Shown one piece after another: positions 37,954 through 45,967 of a stretch of 64,000 nt of DNA (within the stretch, counting starts at the first letter, position 1; each line of letters opens with the position of its first letter). The translations under genes and the position numbers were made by a program. The notes under the pieces are model-generated. The model was not told where the DNA came from and did not search any database. It saw only the letters and a list, made by a program, of their open reading frames with translations. The DNA is taken from contig NZ_AP022583.1 in NCBI RefSeq assembly GCF_010731635.1, positions 4,340,001-4,404,000 on the forward strand, in the 5' to 3' direction. Origin of the DNA: Mycobacterium noviomagense. GTDB lineage: Bacteria > Actinomycetota > Actinomycetes > Mycobacteriales > Mycobacteriaceae.

Positions 37954-39009
37954 CTAGGGCGTCGCGCGCTGACCCACGCCGGTGGCCACTTCTTTTTCCC
38001 GGATCCTGCCGCCAGCCGACGGCTCCAGTGGCGGCGTGTTCATCCCGCCGCGATGCCGCAGCCCGTCGAGGAACTCGCGAATGGCATCCAGCGACGTCTG
38101 CGACGGATCCCACTGCAGTTCGCTGCGGGCCCGCGCGGTATCCATGATCGGCAGGCTCAAGGCGAGGTCGACGAGTGTGGGGCTGGCCGGCAGCAGATGC
38201 AGCCGCCACGCGGTGGCGACAACTGCCCGGAGAGGACGCAACGGCAGCTTGACCGGCCGTGCGCCGAGAAGCTCGCCAAGGGTATGGGGATCGAGCACCG
38301 GATCGGCCGCGACGTTGAACGCACCGTGTACCGGACGGAGCACTGCCAGACGGAAGGCATGAGCGGCATCGACGGAGTGCAGAGCCTGTAGGCGCAGGCC
38401 TGGCAGGTCGGGGACGATCGGCAGCAGCGACGGCCGCACCAGCGTGGTGGGCAACAGCGGACCCGCGAACAGGCGGCGCTGCTCGGACGCCGACTCGCGC
38501 TTGAAGATGAATCCGGGCCGAAGCCGCACGACCCGCATGTCCGGATACTCGCGTTCGAAAGTGTCGAGCACGCGCTCCAGATATGACTTCTCGCGCCCGT
38601 ACGCTGCGGTCGGGAGCCCGTGCGTAGGCCAGGACTCGTCGACCGGATGATCTTGGGGCCCAGGGGAGTACGCGCCCACCGACGAGGCGTAGACCAGCGT
38701 GCCCACACCGGCACGAGCCACGGCGTCGAAGACGCGGATGCTGCCCAGGACGTTGTTGCGCCAGGTCGCCAGCTCGTCGTGGGTTGGCTGGAATATCCAG
38801 GCCAGTTGCACGACGGCGTCAGCGCCGCGGAAATGTGTCTCGAGGTCGTCGTGACAAACGTCAGCCTGAATCCAGGTCGTCTTTGGCGGCTGCCATTGCG
38901 GCCGGCGACGGGCGACGCCGACGATGGTGTCGATCTGTTCATCGGCCGCAAGCACCTCCACGAGGCTGGTGCCGATGTTGCCGGTGGCGCCGACAACGAC
39001 CACTCGCAT
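37954..39009 (-). CDS. NAD-dependent epimerase/dehydratase (extended SDR)
   Basis: 351 residues. The Rossmann motif VVVVGATGNIGTSLVEVLA is at the N-terminus, ADAVVQLAW follows, and the catalytic Ser and YxxxK are in VYASSVGAYSPGP and AAYGREKSYLERVL. Acts on a nucleotide sugar or related substrate, unassigned. The C-terminus extends past the fold with a Gly/Arg-rich tail (GGRIREKEVATGVGQRATP). It converges on the coiled-coil gene, whose displaced tail would overlap its stop by 4 bases. Confidence 0.83.
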   Translation of the reverse strand: MRVVVVGATGNIGTSLVEVLAADEQIDTIVGVARRRPQWQPPKTTWIQADVCHDDLETHFRGADAVVQLAWIFQPTHDELATWRNNVLGSIRVFDAVARAGVGTLVYASSVGAYSPGPQDHPVDESWPTHGLPTAAYGREKSYLERVLDTFEREYPDMRVVRLRPGFIFKRESASEQRRLFAGPLLPTTLVRPSLLPIVPDLPGLRLQALHSVDAAHAFRLAVLRPVHGAFNVAADPVLDPHTLGELLGARPVKLPLRPLRAVVATAWRLHLLPASPTLVDLALSLPIMDTARARSELQWDPSQTSLDAIREFLDGLRHRGGMNTPPLEPSAGGRIREKEVATGVGQRATP

Positions 39010-39167
39010 CCGCTAGTCGCCTTTCGGTGATCTCGGCGCTGTGTACCCGCTGTCGAACTTTCGTACGCGGACGCTGCACCAAAGCCGGGTGCGCAGGGGA
39101 CGTTTAAAGAGTGCGCATCAGTGCAACGCAGAGTCGAGTAGCCGCCCGCCACGTGGAGGAGGACAGC

Positions 39168-39479
39168 ATGCTGTGGGTTGCGGTAGCGCTCCTCATCACC
39201 GGCGTGGTGGTCTTCACCGCCGGGTTCGTGCTCTTCACCAACGGCGTTGGAGTGGCGCCGCACAACCGCACCCAAGGTGATCCCACCGGAGTCAAGCGGG
39301 CCGCGTCGCGGGTCTCGTGGGGAGATCTTTTCCGACGCGTTCCCGGCAGTGTCAACGTCATGATCAATAAGCAGGCAGAACGCTCTGAGAAGTTGGCGGC
39401 CTCCGGTTCGCTGCTGGTGCTGATCGGCATTGTCGCGTTGGGCGTCGCTGTCCTGGCATTTATCGCGGCACTCCTATAA
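39168..39479 (+). CDS. Small two-helix membrane protein
   Basis: 103 residues, function unknown. Two hydrophobic helices (MLWVAVALLITGVVVFTAGF and SLLVLIGIVALGVAVLAFIA) flank a soluble middle with basic and amphipathic stretches (FRRVPGSVNVMINKQAERSE). Very strong ribosome site GGAGGAGG before ATG 39168; an upstream in-frame start at 39111 is ignored. The size equals that of M. tuberculosis Rv1892, but I am unsure of orthology. It overlaps the convergent hydrolase stop by 6 bases. Confidence 0.72.
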   Translation: MLWVAVALLITGVVVFTAGFVLFTNGVGVAPHNRTQGDPTGVKRAASRVSWGDLFRRVPGSVNVMINKQAERSEKLAASGSLLVLIGIVALGVAVLAFIAALL

Positions 39480-40157
39480 GTTGCCCGTGCGCCCGGCAGC
39501 GGTCGCGATCCGGTCCGCCACGTCGGTTGCGACGGCCAAGGTGCGGGGGTCTTGAGCGGCCGAGTAGCGATCGGCGGTCGGGTCGTAGGTCGCACCGGCA
39601 ATCGACCCATGGTCGGCGGTGAGCTCGACCACCTCGACCGGCCATTGGTGTTGCTCGAGCAGCGCGGCGAAGGCTCGGCTCGCCGTCACCGGGACCACGG
39701 CGTCGTCAACACCGTGTAGCAGCGTGAACGGCGGACGGTCGGAGCCGGCCAGCGCGGGGTCGAGGTCTTCACCGAAGATCGGGTCGGGAACCATGAAGGC
39801 GCCGGCAAGGCATACGGTGTGCGCCAGCCGCATACCGAGGTCTCGCGCGTGAATGGTCAACGCTGCCGCTGCGACCGCTCCCATTGACCAGCCGACGAGC
39901 ACGAGGCCGTTGGCGTCGCCGGCAGAGTTTCGGGCGAACCGCAGCGACTGCAGCAGATCGCTTCGTCCACCGTCTTCGGCGTGCGAGTTCCAGTCGGGGA
40001 CCACCACGCGAAGGTCGTGCCCGGCAACTAGGTCAGCAAGTGGGCGCATGGCAGCGCGAGCGTTGGTCTGCTGGCCATGCCACATCAAGACGGTGGTCTG
40101 TCCCGAATCGCCGAAAAGATCGACCGAACGGCCGGGGGCGTACTCGACGGTCTCCAT
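39474..40157 (-). CDS. Alpha/beta hydrolase (dienelactone-hydrolase-like)
   Basis: 227 residues. LMWHGQQTNARAAMRPLADL is the oxyanion segment, VLVGWSMGAVAAAALTIHAR the nucleophile elbow (GWSMG), LLHGVDDAVVPV the acid region and LTADHGSIAGA the His region. Substrate unknown. I chose the ATG at 40155-40157 (METVEYAPGR), because the upstream extension to 40313 is Arg-rich and reads over the end of the next gene. Confidence 0.8.
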   Translation of the reverse strand: METVEYAPGRSVDLFGDSGQTTVLMWHGQQTNARAAMRPLADLVAGHDLRVVVPDWNSHAEDGGRSDLLQSLRFARNSAGDANGLVLVGWSMGAVAAAALTIHARDLGMRLAHTVCLAGAFMVPDPIFGEDLDPALAGSDRPPFTLLHGVDDAVVPVTASRAFAALLEQHQWPVEVVELTADHGSIAGATYDPTADRYSAAQDPRTLAVATDVADRIATAAGRTGNL

Positions 40158-40189
40158 GCCCCAAGTCGGTCCGCGGTGTCTAGCCCTAG

Positions 40190-40711
40190 TCAGGGCTTCG
40201 GCGGTGGTGCCGCGCCGTGCGACCCGACGATCGCGTTGAGGATGTCCATCTGTGTTTTGACTTCTGCCGGGGACTTGCCGGGGTCGACGCTTGCCGCGTC
40301 GTTCTTTTGCCACGGCTGGCAGCCGTCTGTCTTGAACGTCTTGTCGGTGGGGTCGATTTGCACGACCTGAGGCTTCTTGCTCATAGCGTTGTCGACGATG
40401 TCGCTGCCGTTGGTCCGCTTCCAGTAGCAGGTATGGCCCTGCGCCGGTCCGGCTGACGTGTAGACGCCCGGCATGATGTCGGTTCCCACCGCGAAGGTGC
40501 CGTCATGGTCGATGGTCGTCTTGGGGCCAGACGTTGCCGCTTGTCCGGGCGGCGCTGCCTGTGCGGGCGGTCCCGGTAATGCGGGCGATCCCGAGGGGTC
40601 ATGCGGTGCCGGCGTCGGCGTCGAAGGGTCGGCGCTGACGACGCCGGCGGACCCGGCGCAGGCGAGGATGACAGCGCCGACGGCGACGATCGCTGCTTTC
40701 TTCAGCACCAT
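40190..40711 (-). CDS. Exported Pro-rich protein with a CYW motif
   Basis: 173 residues. Signal peptide MVLKKAAIVAVGAVILACAGSAG-like with cleavage near VVSA before DPSTPTPAP, a Pro/Ala linker (PPAQAAPPGQAATSG), then a ~100-residue domain with GTFAVGTDIMPGVYTSAGPA, HTCYWKRTNGS and TFKTDGCQPWQ. The two Cys residues probably pair. This small domain is widespread in actinobacterial secreted proteins; function unknown. Confidence 0.75.
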   Translation of the reverse strand: MVLKKAAIVAVGAVILACAGSAGVVSADPSTPTPAPHDPSGSPALPGPPAQAAPPGQAATSGPKTTIDHDGTFAVGTDIMPGVYTSAGPAQGHTCYWKRTNGSDIVDNAMSKKPQVVQIDPTDKTFKTDGCQPWQKNDAASVDPGKSPAEVKTQMDILNAIVGSHGAAPPPKP

Positions 40712-40746
40712 GAAACAGCAGCGTACGCCGTAGCGGAGGCTGCTGC

Positions 40747-41202
40747 TTATGCGGTCCTTGTGAGCAGGGGAAGGAGCACGCGACGGCGCATCGCGATGAC
40801 GTCAGCGAAGTGCCGGAGCGCCTCGTGCACCGAGTCGACGACTGGAAAAGCGCCGTCCTCGTCGGTGATCCGCAGGATTTGCAATACCGCGCGACTTGGG
40901 ACCAGCACCCACTCGACTCCAGCGCGGAAACATTCGTCATCGACGAGGTGCAATAAGGACACGGCTTGAGCAGAGAAGCAATCCACACCGCTGAGGTCGA
41001 AGACAAAGGGATTGTCCGGGAGGATGAAGCGCCTGCTGTACTCGCTGACGTGATCGAGGTTTCCGGCGTCGATGGCACCGCTGATCGTCACCACGGTGGC
41101 CAGATGACGACACTGCGTCCGAATCCGGGCCGCACCGCAGTCGAAGACGGGGTTGCGGTGGCGAGGCGTGAGGTCTGCCACCGCATTAGTCGAAACGGTC
41201 AT
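40747..41202 (-). CDS. STAS-domain anti-sigma factor antagonist (Rv1904-like)
   Basis: 151 residues with one STAS domain. TVVTISGAIDAGNLDHVSEY is the opening strand and helix, and FVFDLSGVDCFSAQAVSLLH holds the phosphorylatable Ser region (DLSGVxxFSAxA). Such proteins release sigma factors by binding anti-sigma kinases when unphosphorylated. The partner is unknown; the MEDS-HATPase protein at 20534-21487 is one candidate in the same window. Position between nanT and katG agrees with Rv1904. Confidence 0.85.
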   Translation of the reverse strand: MTVSTNAVADLTPRHRNPVFDCGAARIRTQCRHLATVVTISGAIDAGNLDHVSEYSRRFILPDNPFVFDLSGVDCFSAQAVSLLHLVDDECFRAGVEWVLVPSRAVLQILRITDEDGAFPVVDSVHEALRHFADVIAMRRRVLLPLLTRTA

Positions 41203-41353
41203 GCGACTACCTCACTTCTCAACGGTGTTGCTGAAACGCTCGGTTGAGTGCGACCTCAACCTGATTCGAACGTTATGCGGCGAATCTAAGGTCACCGGCA
41301 GCAGTGCTTAATACTTTGCTAAGAAAGAACTTTCGGGTCTCGACGCCGCGGTG

Positions 41354-41848
41354 TTAGGGAAGCCGCCGAACTGCACCGGCGTAGCTAAGTGCGTGCTCGT
41401 AGGTTTCGAGGTTGTCGCGCGAGATTTTGGCGTGCACTGGGCGCTCGAAAAGAAAGCGCAGCACTGGGTTATAGGCGTGATAGTCCTCATGAAAAGTAAG
41501 CACCGTGGTGCCGTCGGGTTGTTCTTCGAGTTCGTGGTAACCCTCCGCGCGCGACCACAGCGGCTTCCCGATTGCGACATAGCGCGAAAGTTTGTTGAGC
41601 TTCGCCTCTGTCACGGTCTCGAACGACCGTCCCTTGCCGCCTGACATTAAGTACTTGGGCACGGCGAACACACATGTGCGGACCAAACCCTGACCGGCTT
41701 CGTCGCCTTCATGCAGAATCTCCATGCTGCCGGTGGGCCACTTGAGGACCCGTGGCCGTGGAGAGTTCGGCGGCGCCGGTGGGTGCAGCACTCGCCACAC
41801 TTTTCCCGGCGGCGCATCGACATGGAATCGCACTGTGTATGAGCGCAT
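41354..41848 (-). CDS. SRPBCC superfamily protein
   Basis: 164 residues, predicted START/Bet v1-like ligand-binding fold: YTVRFHVDAPPGKVWRVLHP, FETVTEAKLNKLSRYVAIGK, EGYHELEEQPDGTTVLTFHE and FLFERPVHAKISRDNLETYE. No signal peptide. ATG at 41846-41848 overlaps the nitroreductase stop by one base (TGATG), so the two are translationally coupled. A longer frame upstream is unrelated sequence antisense to the nitroreductase. Confidence 0.78.
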   Translation of the reverse strand: MRSYTVRFHVDAPPGKVWRVLHPPAPPNSPRPRVLKWPTGSMEILHEGDEAGQGLVRTCVFAVPKYLMSGGKGRSFETVTEAKLNKLSRYVAIGKPLWSRAEGYHELEEQPDGTTVLTFHEDYHAYNPVLRFLFERPVHAKISRDNLETYEHALSYAGAVRRLP

Positions 41849-42477
41849 CAGTGTTCTCCCCAGGTATTCCAGAAGGTGACGGTCTCCGCGGGTGGCCGAG
41901 ATGCGGGTCGAAAGTGGCTGCCGATCGTGTACGCGACAGGGAACAGCGCAGCCTGCGTCACTGTCGCGGGTATCCCGAGCAGCTCGGCTACTTGCTGCTC
42001 CTTGGCCAAATGCATTGTGGTCCAAACGGATCCCAAGCCGCGGGAGCGAAGGGCCAGCAAGAAGCTCCAGGCGGCCGGGATGATCGATGCCCACGCCGAT
42101 GCGGCAACCAGCCGGTCGCTTTCGTCAAAGCGACGCTGCAGGCACGGAATGACGTGGACAGGCACTTGGGCCAGTGTCTCGGTGAGGGCATGGGCGCTGC
42201 GATACACGCGTTTGGTCTGGGGATCGGTTTCGGTGGCCGCGGCGTGGGCGAGGTACTGGGCGCCGATGCTTCGGTAGATGTCGGCGATGGCGGCGCGCTT
42301 GTCGGCGTCGGTGATCACCAGCCAACGCCAGTCCTGGGCATTGCTCGCCGTCGGCGCCTGCATGGCCAGCCGCACGCATTCCAGGATCACCTCACGCGCG
42401 ACCGGCCTGGTGATGTCGAGGCGTTTGCGCACCGCCCGGGTGGTGGTGAGCAATTCGTCGACCGAGGCAATGTCCAC
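41848..42477 (-). CDS. Nitroreductase family flavoprotein
   Basis: 209 residues. TTTRAVRKRLDITRPVAREV and LAMQAPTASNAQDWRWLVIT are the FMN-binding N-terminal motifs. AAWSFLLALRSRGLGSVWTT and LGIPATVTQAALFPVAYTIG complete the fold. Members reduce nitro groups, quinones or enones, or act on flavins; substrate unknown. It starts 6 bases after the AhpD-like gene and overlaps the SRPBCC gene, forming a three-gene leftward operon. Confidence 0.87.
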   Translation of the reverse strand: MDIASVDELLTTTRAVRKRLDITRPVAREVILECVRLAMQAPTASNAQDWRWLVITDADKRAAIADIYRSIGAQYLAHAAATETDPQTKRVYRSAHALTETLAQVPVHVIPCLQRRFDESDRLVAASAWASIIPAAWSFLLALRSRGLGSVWTTMHLAKEQQVAELLGIPATVTQAALFPVAYTIGSHFRPASRPPAETVTFWNTWGEH

Positions 42478-42483
42478 GGAAGC

Positions 42484-42966
42484 TCAGACGTCGATCGCGC
42501 AGGACTGGTCGATGCCGAGCACCGTCAGCGTGCGGCCCAGACCGAGGAACACCGCAATGCACAGCGTGAGGTCGAGAATTTCTGCGTCGGTGAACAGCTC
42601 GCGCATCCGCGCGATGAACGCGTCCTCAATCGCCGCATGGTCAGTGGCAAAGCGCTCGGCGTACTCGATGGCTAGTCGTTGCCGCGGCGTATAGCCGGGG
42701 TAGGTGTCGTAAGCGGCGACGTTCTCGTACAGCTCTGGCGCGATGCCAGCCTGCAGCACCGACGGGGCACGAAAGTCCGAGCACGCGATGCAGTCGTTGA
42801 TCTGCGCGATGCGCATTCGGGCCAGTTCGCGTTCTTCCGGCGGGAGGATGCTCTGCTGGTAGGCGCCTTCGATCATCCGCTGCACCATGCCGCTGAGCTC
42901 TGGTCGCAATGTCCAGACCATCGCGGCCTCGCCACCGGGACCGTCGGGGACCTCAATCCGCGCCAT
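42484..42966 (-). CDS. Carboxymuconolactone decarboxylase family protein (AhpD-like)
   Basis: 160 residues. The CxxC pair in INDCIACSDFRAPSVLQAGI is the AhpD/CMD signature. Helical core: LARMRIAQ, RQRLAIEYAERFATDHAAIE and AEILDLTLCIAVFLGLGRTL. Family members are peroxidase reductants or decarboxylases. ATG at 42964-42966. First gene of the leftward operon, divergent with 128 bases of spacing from the paralogue/ligase/P450 cluster, so the two operons may share a control region. Confidence 0.85.
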   Translation of the reverse strand: MARIEVPDGPGGEAAMVWTLRPELSGMVQRMIEGAYQQSILPPEERELARMRIAQINDCIACSDFRAPSVLQAGIAPELYENVAAYDTYPGYTPRQRLAIEYAERFATDHAAIEDAFIARMRELFTDAEILDLTLCIAVFLGLGRTLTVLGIDQSCAIDV

Positions 42967-43094
42967 GCCTGAGCAAACCAAATTCTGGGCGCAGCTGTCT
43001 AGATGCCGACGACGGCCGTGGACACGGCAGGTCATGCGGAATAACGTGCGGGAAGCGCGGGCGCGCAGCGCAGCCTGCTTTGGGAGGTCTCGGC

Positions 43095-43793
43095 ATGCTG
43101 TTCATGCACGAGGTGCACAAGGTGCGTGGCCGTGCCGAAGACGACTTCGAGGCCACCTTCCGCGAAGGCTGGATGCCACTGCTGGGCGCCGGCGACGAGG
43201 CGCGGCTGTTGTGGTACGCCAACCACGCCCACGGCAGCGGCCCCTCCTACACCGTCGTCACCGTCACCGCCGTTCGCGACGGAACGGCCTGGGAACGCCT
43301 GGCACTGCGGGTGCAGAAAGGCGATCTGCGGCAATGGATGCGCGAGCTCGACGAACTGCGCTACGACGTCGAAGCCAAACTGCTGATGTCGCTGCCGTGG
43401 TCGCCGCTGCAAGACGTGCTGTTCGAGCAGGTTCCGGTCGATGGCCGCGAGCACGAGCTGACGCTCTACATGGAAGACACCATGTGGCCCTTCGCAAACA
43501 AGTTCACCGAATACATCGACCGCTGCGGTGAGGTGTACGCCAAGAGTCTCGACCGACCGGCTGCCATGCTCACCATCGAAGCTGCGTTCCGGCCGGCGCT
43601 GGGGAGCCGGCTGCGCCGAGAGGTAACGCTGATGCAGCGCATCAACCAACCCGAGGCTTTGTTTCACCTGCTCCGCACCGAGATTCCGCCCGAGCGGCGC
43701 GCTCCGGGAACCTGGATGCACGACGCACTCGACCTTCGCGATCAATGGACCAGCCGGCTGCTGCGGACCTCGTCATGGTCGCCCCTGTACTGA
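43095..43793 (+). CDS. Uncharacterised paralogue A (NIPSNAP-like fold suspected)
   Basis: 232 residues, family not recognised. It is similar along its whole length to the gene at 45254: both have LF(M/L)HE(V/T)H, EDDFEA, GWMP, ARLLWY, NHAHGSG, WMREL, WSPLQ, MEDT, and end with SRLLRTSxWSPLY. The N-terminal half (EDDFEATFREGWMPLLGAGD, RLLWYANHAHGSGPSYTVVT) looks like a dimeric alpha/beta-barrel and the C-terminal half like a diverged repeat. No signal or membrane segment. GGGAGG precedes ATG 43095. An acyl-CoA ligase begins 4 bases after its stop. Confidence 0.8.
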   Translation: MLFMHEVHKVRGRAEDDFEATFREGWMPLLGAGDEARLLWYANHAHGSGPSYTVVTVTAVRDGTAWERLALRVQKGDLRQWMRELDELRYDVEAKLLMSLPWSPLQDVLFEQVPVDGREHELTLYMEDTMWPFANKFTEYIDRCGEVYAKSLDRPAAMLTIEAAFRPALGSRLRREVTLMQRINQPEALFHLLRTEIPPERRAPGTWMHDALDLRDQWTSRLLRTSSWSPLY

Positions 43794-43797
43794 GCGC

Positions 43798-45237
43798 ATG
43801 AACATCGGCACAATCGTCGACGCCCCCGCAGCCCGCGATCCCGACCGCGCTGCACTGATCATCGGCGGTCGCATCGTCAGCTACCGCGAGCTGGCAACCG
43901 CAGTGGACCGATGCGCCGCCGGCCTGGCCGCGAGCCGGCTGGCCGGCAAACGCGTTGCGGTAGTCGACACCGGAAGCCTGTTGTCGATTGCGGCAGTGGT
44001 GGGTGCGGCGCGGGTCGGCGCTGCCGCTGCGCTGATGAACCCCGCCCTGACACCGTCGGAGCTGCGGGCGCTGCTGGAACACGCTGGGTGCGCCGATGTC
44101 GGTGTCGCGGGGGAGGCGTACGCGGATCGGCTGCGCCAAGCGGGTGCGGCCAAGGCACTGACCGCATCAGACCTGTTGGCTCGCAACAATATTGGCAGGC
44201 TGACCGCCGAAAACGTCGACGATCGTGAGGCTTTAGTGTTATTCACCAGCGGCACCACGGGGCTGCCGAAGGCGGTCGGCATTACCCACGCGCAGTTGAG
44301 TGCACGGATCACCGGTTTCAGTACGGGTTTTCGGCCCGACGCGGAAGCGGCGGTCAGCATCATGTGCGTGCCGTTCTTCCATGTCGGTGGCGCACTGGGC
44401 ATGCTCGGCAGCCTGTACTCGGGCAATACGTCGGTGGTGCAAGACCGGTTCGACCCAGGAGAGTGGTTGCGCCTGGTGCAAGAGCATCGGGTGAGCACCG
44501 CGTTTCTGGTGCCAACGATGCTGCAGCGGATCCTCGACCATCCCGACTTCGCCCGCACCGACCTCAGCTCACTCGTCGCGATCGCGTACGGGGCGGCTGC
44601 TGCGCCCGTCGCACTGGTGCACAGAGCCATGGAGGCGTTGCCGAATGTGGCTTTTGCCAACGTCTTTGGGCAGACGGAGACCCTGGGTGCCTACACCACG
44701 CTGTCGCCCGACGATCACCGCGATCCCAATCGGGTGGGATCGGTAGGCCGGCCACTGCCCGGGGTTGACGTGCGGGTGGTCGACCCCGATACGGGCATGG
44801 ACGTCGAACCGGGAAATGTCGGCGAACTCTGGGTCAACACCAGCCAGAACGTGACGGGCGGCTGGCTGCATACCGGTGACCTCGCCCGCCAGGACCGCGA
44901 CGGCTACATCTATCCCGCCGGCCGGCTGACCGATACGATCAACCGCGGGGGAGAGAAGTTCGGGCCGATCGAGGTCGAGGACGCCATCCGCACCCACCCC
45001 GCGGTCCGCGATGTGGCCGTCGCGGGGATCGCCGACGACGAGATGGGCCAGCGGGTGGGTGCCGCTGTGGTGGTGCGAACGTCCGTGACGCTCAACGAAT
45101 TGCGCTCGCACTGCCGTGAGCGGATCGCCTATTTCAAGCTGCCCGAACGGCTGGTGATCGTCGACCACATTCCCTACAGCGAAACCGGCAAGGTCAACCG
45201 CCGTCAGCTCGCCGCGTTGATCGCGGACAAAGCCTGA
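43798..45237 (+). CDS. Class I acyl-CoA synthetase (AMP-forming)
   Basis: 479 residues. The phosphate-binding loop is VLFTSGTTGLPKAVG (about 147-161), the adenine motif is FGQTETLGAYT, the hinge WLHTGDLARQDRDGYIY, IKRGGEKF-like INRGGEKFGPIEVEDAI, and the catalytic Lys is in SETGKVNRRQL near the end. Slightly short for the family because the N-terminus is compact. Activates an unknown carboxylic acid. ATG at 43798 is 4 bases after paralogue A, and paralogue B follows after 16 bases, so it belongs to one transcript. Confidence 0.87.
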   Translation: MNIGTIVDAPAARDPDRAALIIGGRIVSYRELATAVDRCAAGLAASRLAGKRVAVVDTGSLLSIAAVVGAARVGAAAALMNPALTPSELRALLEHAGCADVGVAGEAYADRLRQAGAAKALTASDLLARNNIGRLTAENVDDREALVLFTSGTTGLPKAVGITHAQLSARITGFSTGFRPDAEAAVSIMCVPFFHVGGALGMLGSLYSGNTSVVQDRFDPGEWLRLVQEHRVSTAFLVPTMLQRILDHPDFARTDLSSLVAIAYGAAAAPVALVHRAMEALPNVAFANVFGQTETLGAYTTLSPDDHRDPNRVGSVGRPLPGVDVRVVDPDTGMDVEPGNVGELWVNTSQNVTGGWLHTGDLARQDRDGYIYPAGRLTDTINRGGEKFGPIEVEDAIRTHPAVRDVAVAGIADDEMGQRVGAAVVVRTSVTLNELRSHCRERIAYFKLPERLVIVDHIPYSETGKVNRRQLAALIADKA

Positions 45238-45253
45238 GCCAAGAGGAGTCGTC

Positions 45254-45967
45254 GTGCTGTTCCTTCACGAAACCCACCGGGTGATCGGCGCGCGTGAAGA
45301 CGATTTCGAGGCGGCCTACCGAGACGGCTGGATGCCCACGTTGGCCAAGGGCGACGATGCTCGGCTGCTTTGGTACACCAACCACGCCCACGGCTCCGGG
45401 GTGTCCTACAACGTCGTCACCATCACCGCCGTCACCGACGGCGCGGCGTGGGAGAAACTGGCCCGCCGCACCGACTCCGGGGACCTGGCGCCATGGATGC
45501 GCGAGCTGGACAACCTGCGCCACGAGGTGACCGGCAAAATCTTGCTGCCGGTCGAGTGGTCACCGCTGCAGGAGGTCGATCTGGCGAGTGTCCCCACCGA
45601 CGGTGCCACACACCCGCTGAGCTTGTTCATGGAGGACACCGGCTGGCCCTACGCCCCGCTGGACGACTACATCCGCTCCTGGGATGAGATCTACTACCGG
45701 CCGCTGTCCCAGGCGCCGCCGGGTATGCGGTTGCTCGACATTCAAGCGTGCTTCCAGGTGGCGCACGGCACCTACAAGCGACGGGAGGCCATGCTGTGGC
45801 AGAAAATCGATCCGTCTGACGACTATGCGGCGCTCGTGCACCTGCTGACCACCGACCTGCCGTCCGAACGGCGCGGGCCGGGCAGCTACATGTTCGAGGC
45901 CTTGAAGTATCGCGACCAGTGGGAGAGCCGGCTGCTGCGGACTTCTGCGTGGTCGCCGCTGTACTGA
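45254..45967 (+). CDS. Uncharacterised paralogue B (NIPSNAP-like fold suspected)
   Basis: 237 residues. Same family as the gene at 43095, with identity concentrated in AREDDFEAAYRDGWMP, DARLLWYTNHAHGSG, ESRLLRTSAWSPLY, and FMEDTGWPY. GTG start at 45254 with AGAGGAG. Keeping two diverged copies on either side of a ligase suggests a heteromer or two successive steps, but this is inference. It overlaps the start of the P450 frame. Function unknown. Confidence 0.8.
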   Translation: MLFLHETHRVIGAREDDFEAAYRDGWMPTLAKGDDARLLWYTNHAHGSGVSYNVVTITAVTDGAAWEKLARRTDSGDLAPWMRELDNLRHEVTGKILLPVEWSPLQEVDLASVPTDGATHPLSLFMEDTGWPYAPLDDYIRSWDEIYYRPLSQAPPGMRLLDIQACFQVAHGTYKRREAMLWQKIDPSDDYAALVHLLTTDLPSERRGPGSYMFEALKYRDQWESRLLRTSAWSPLY

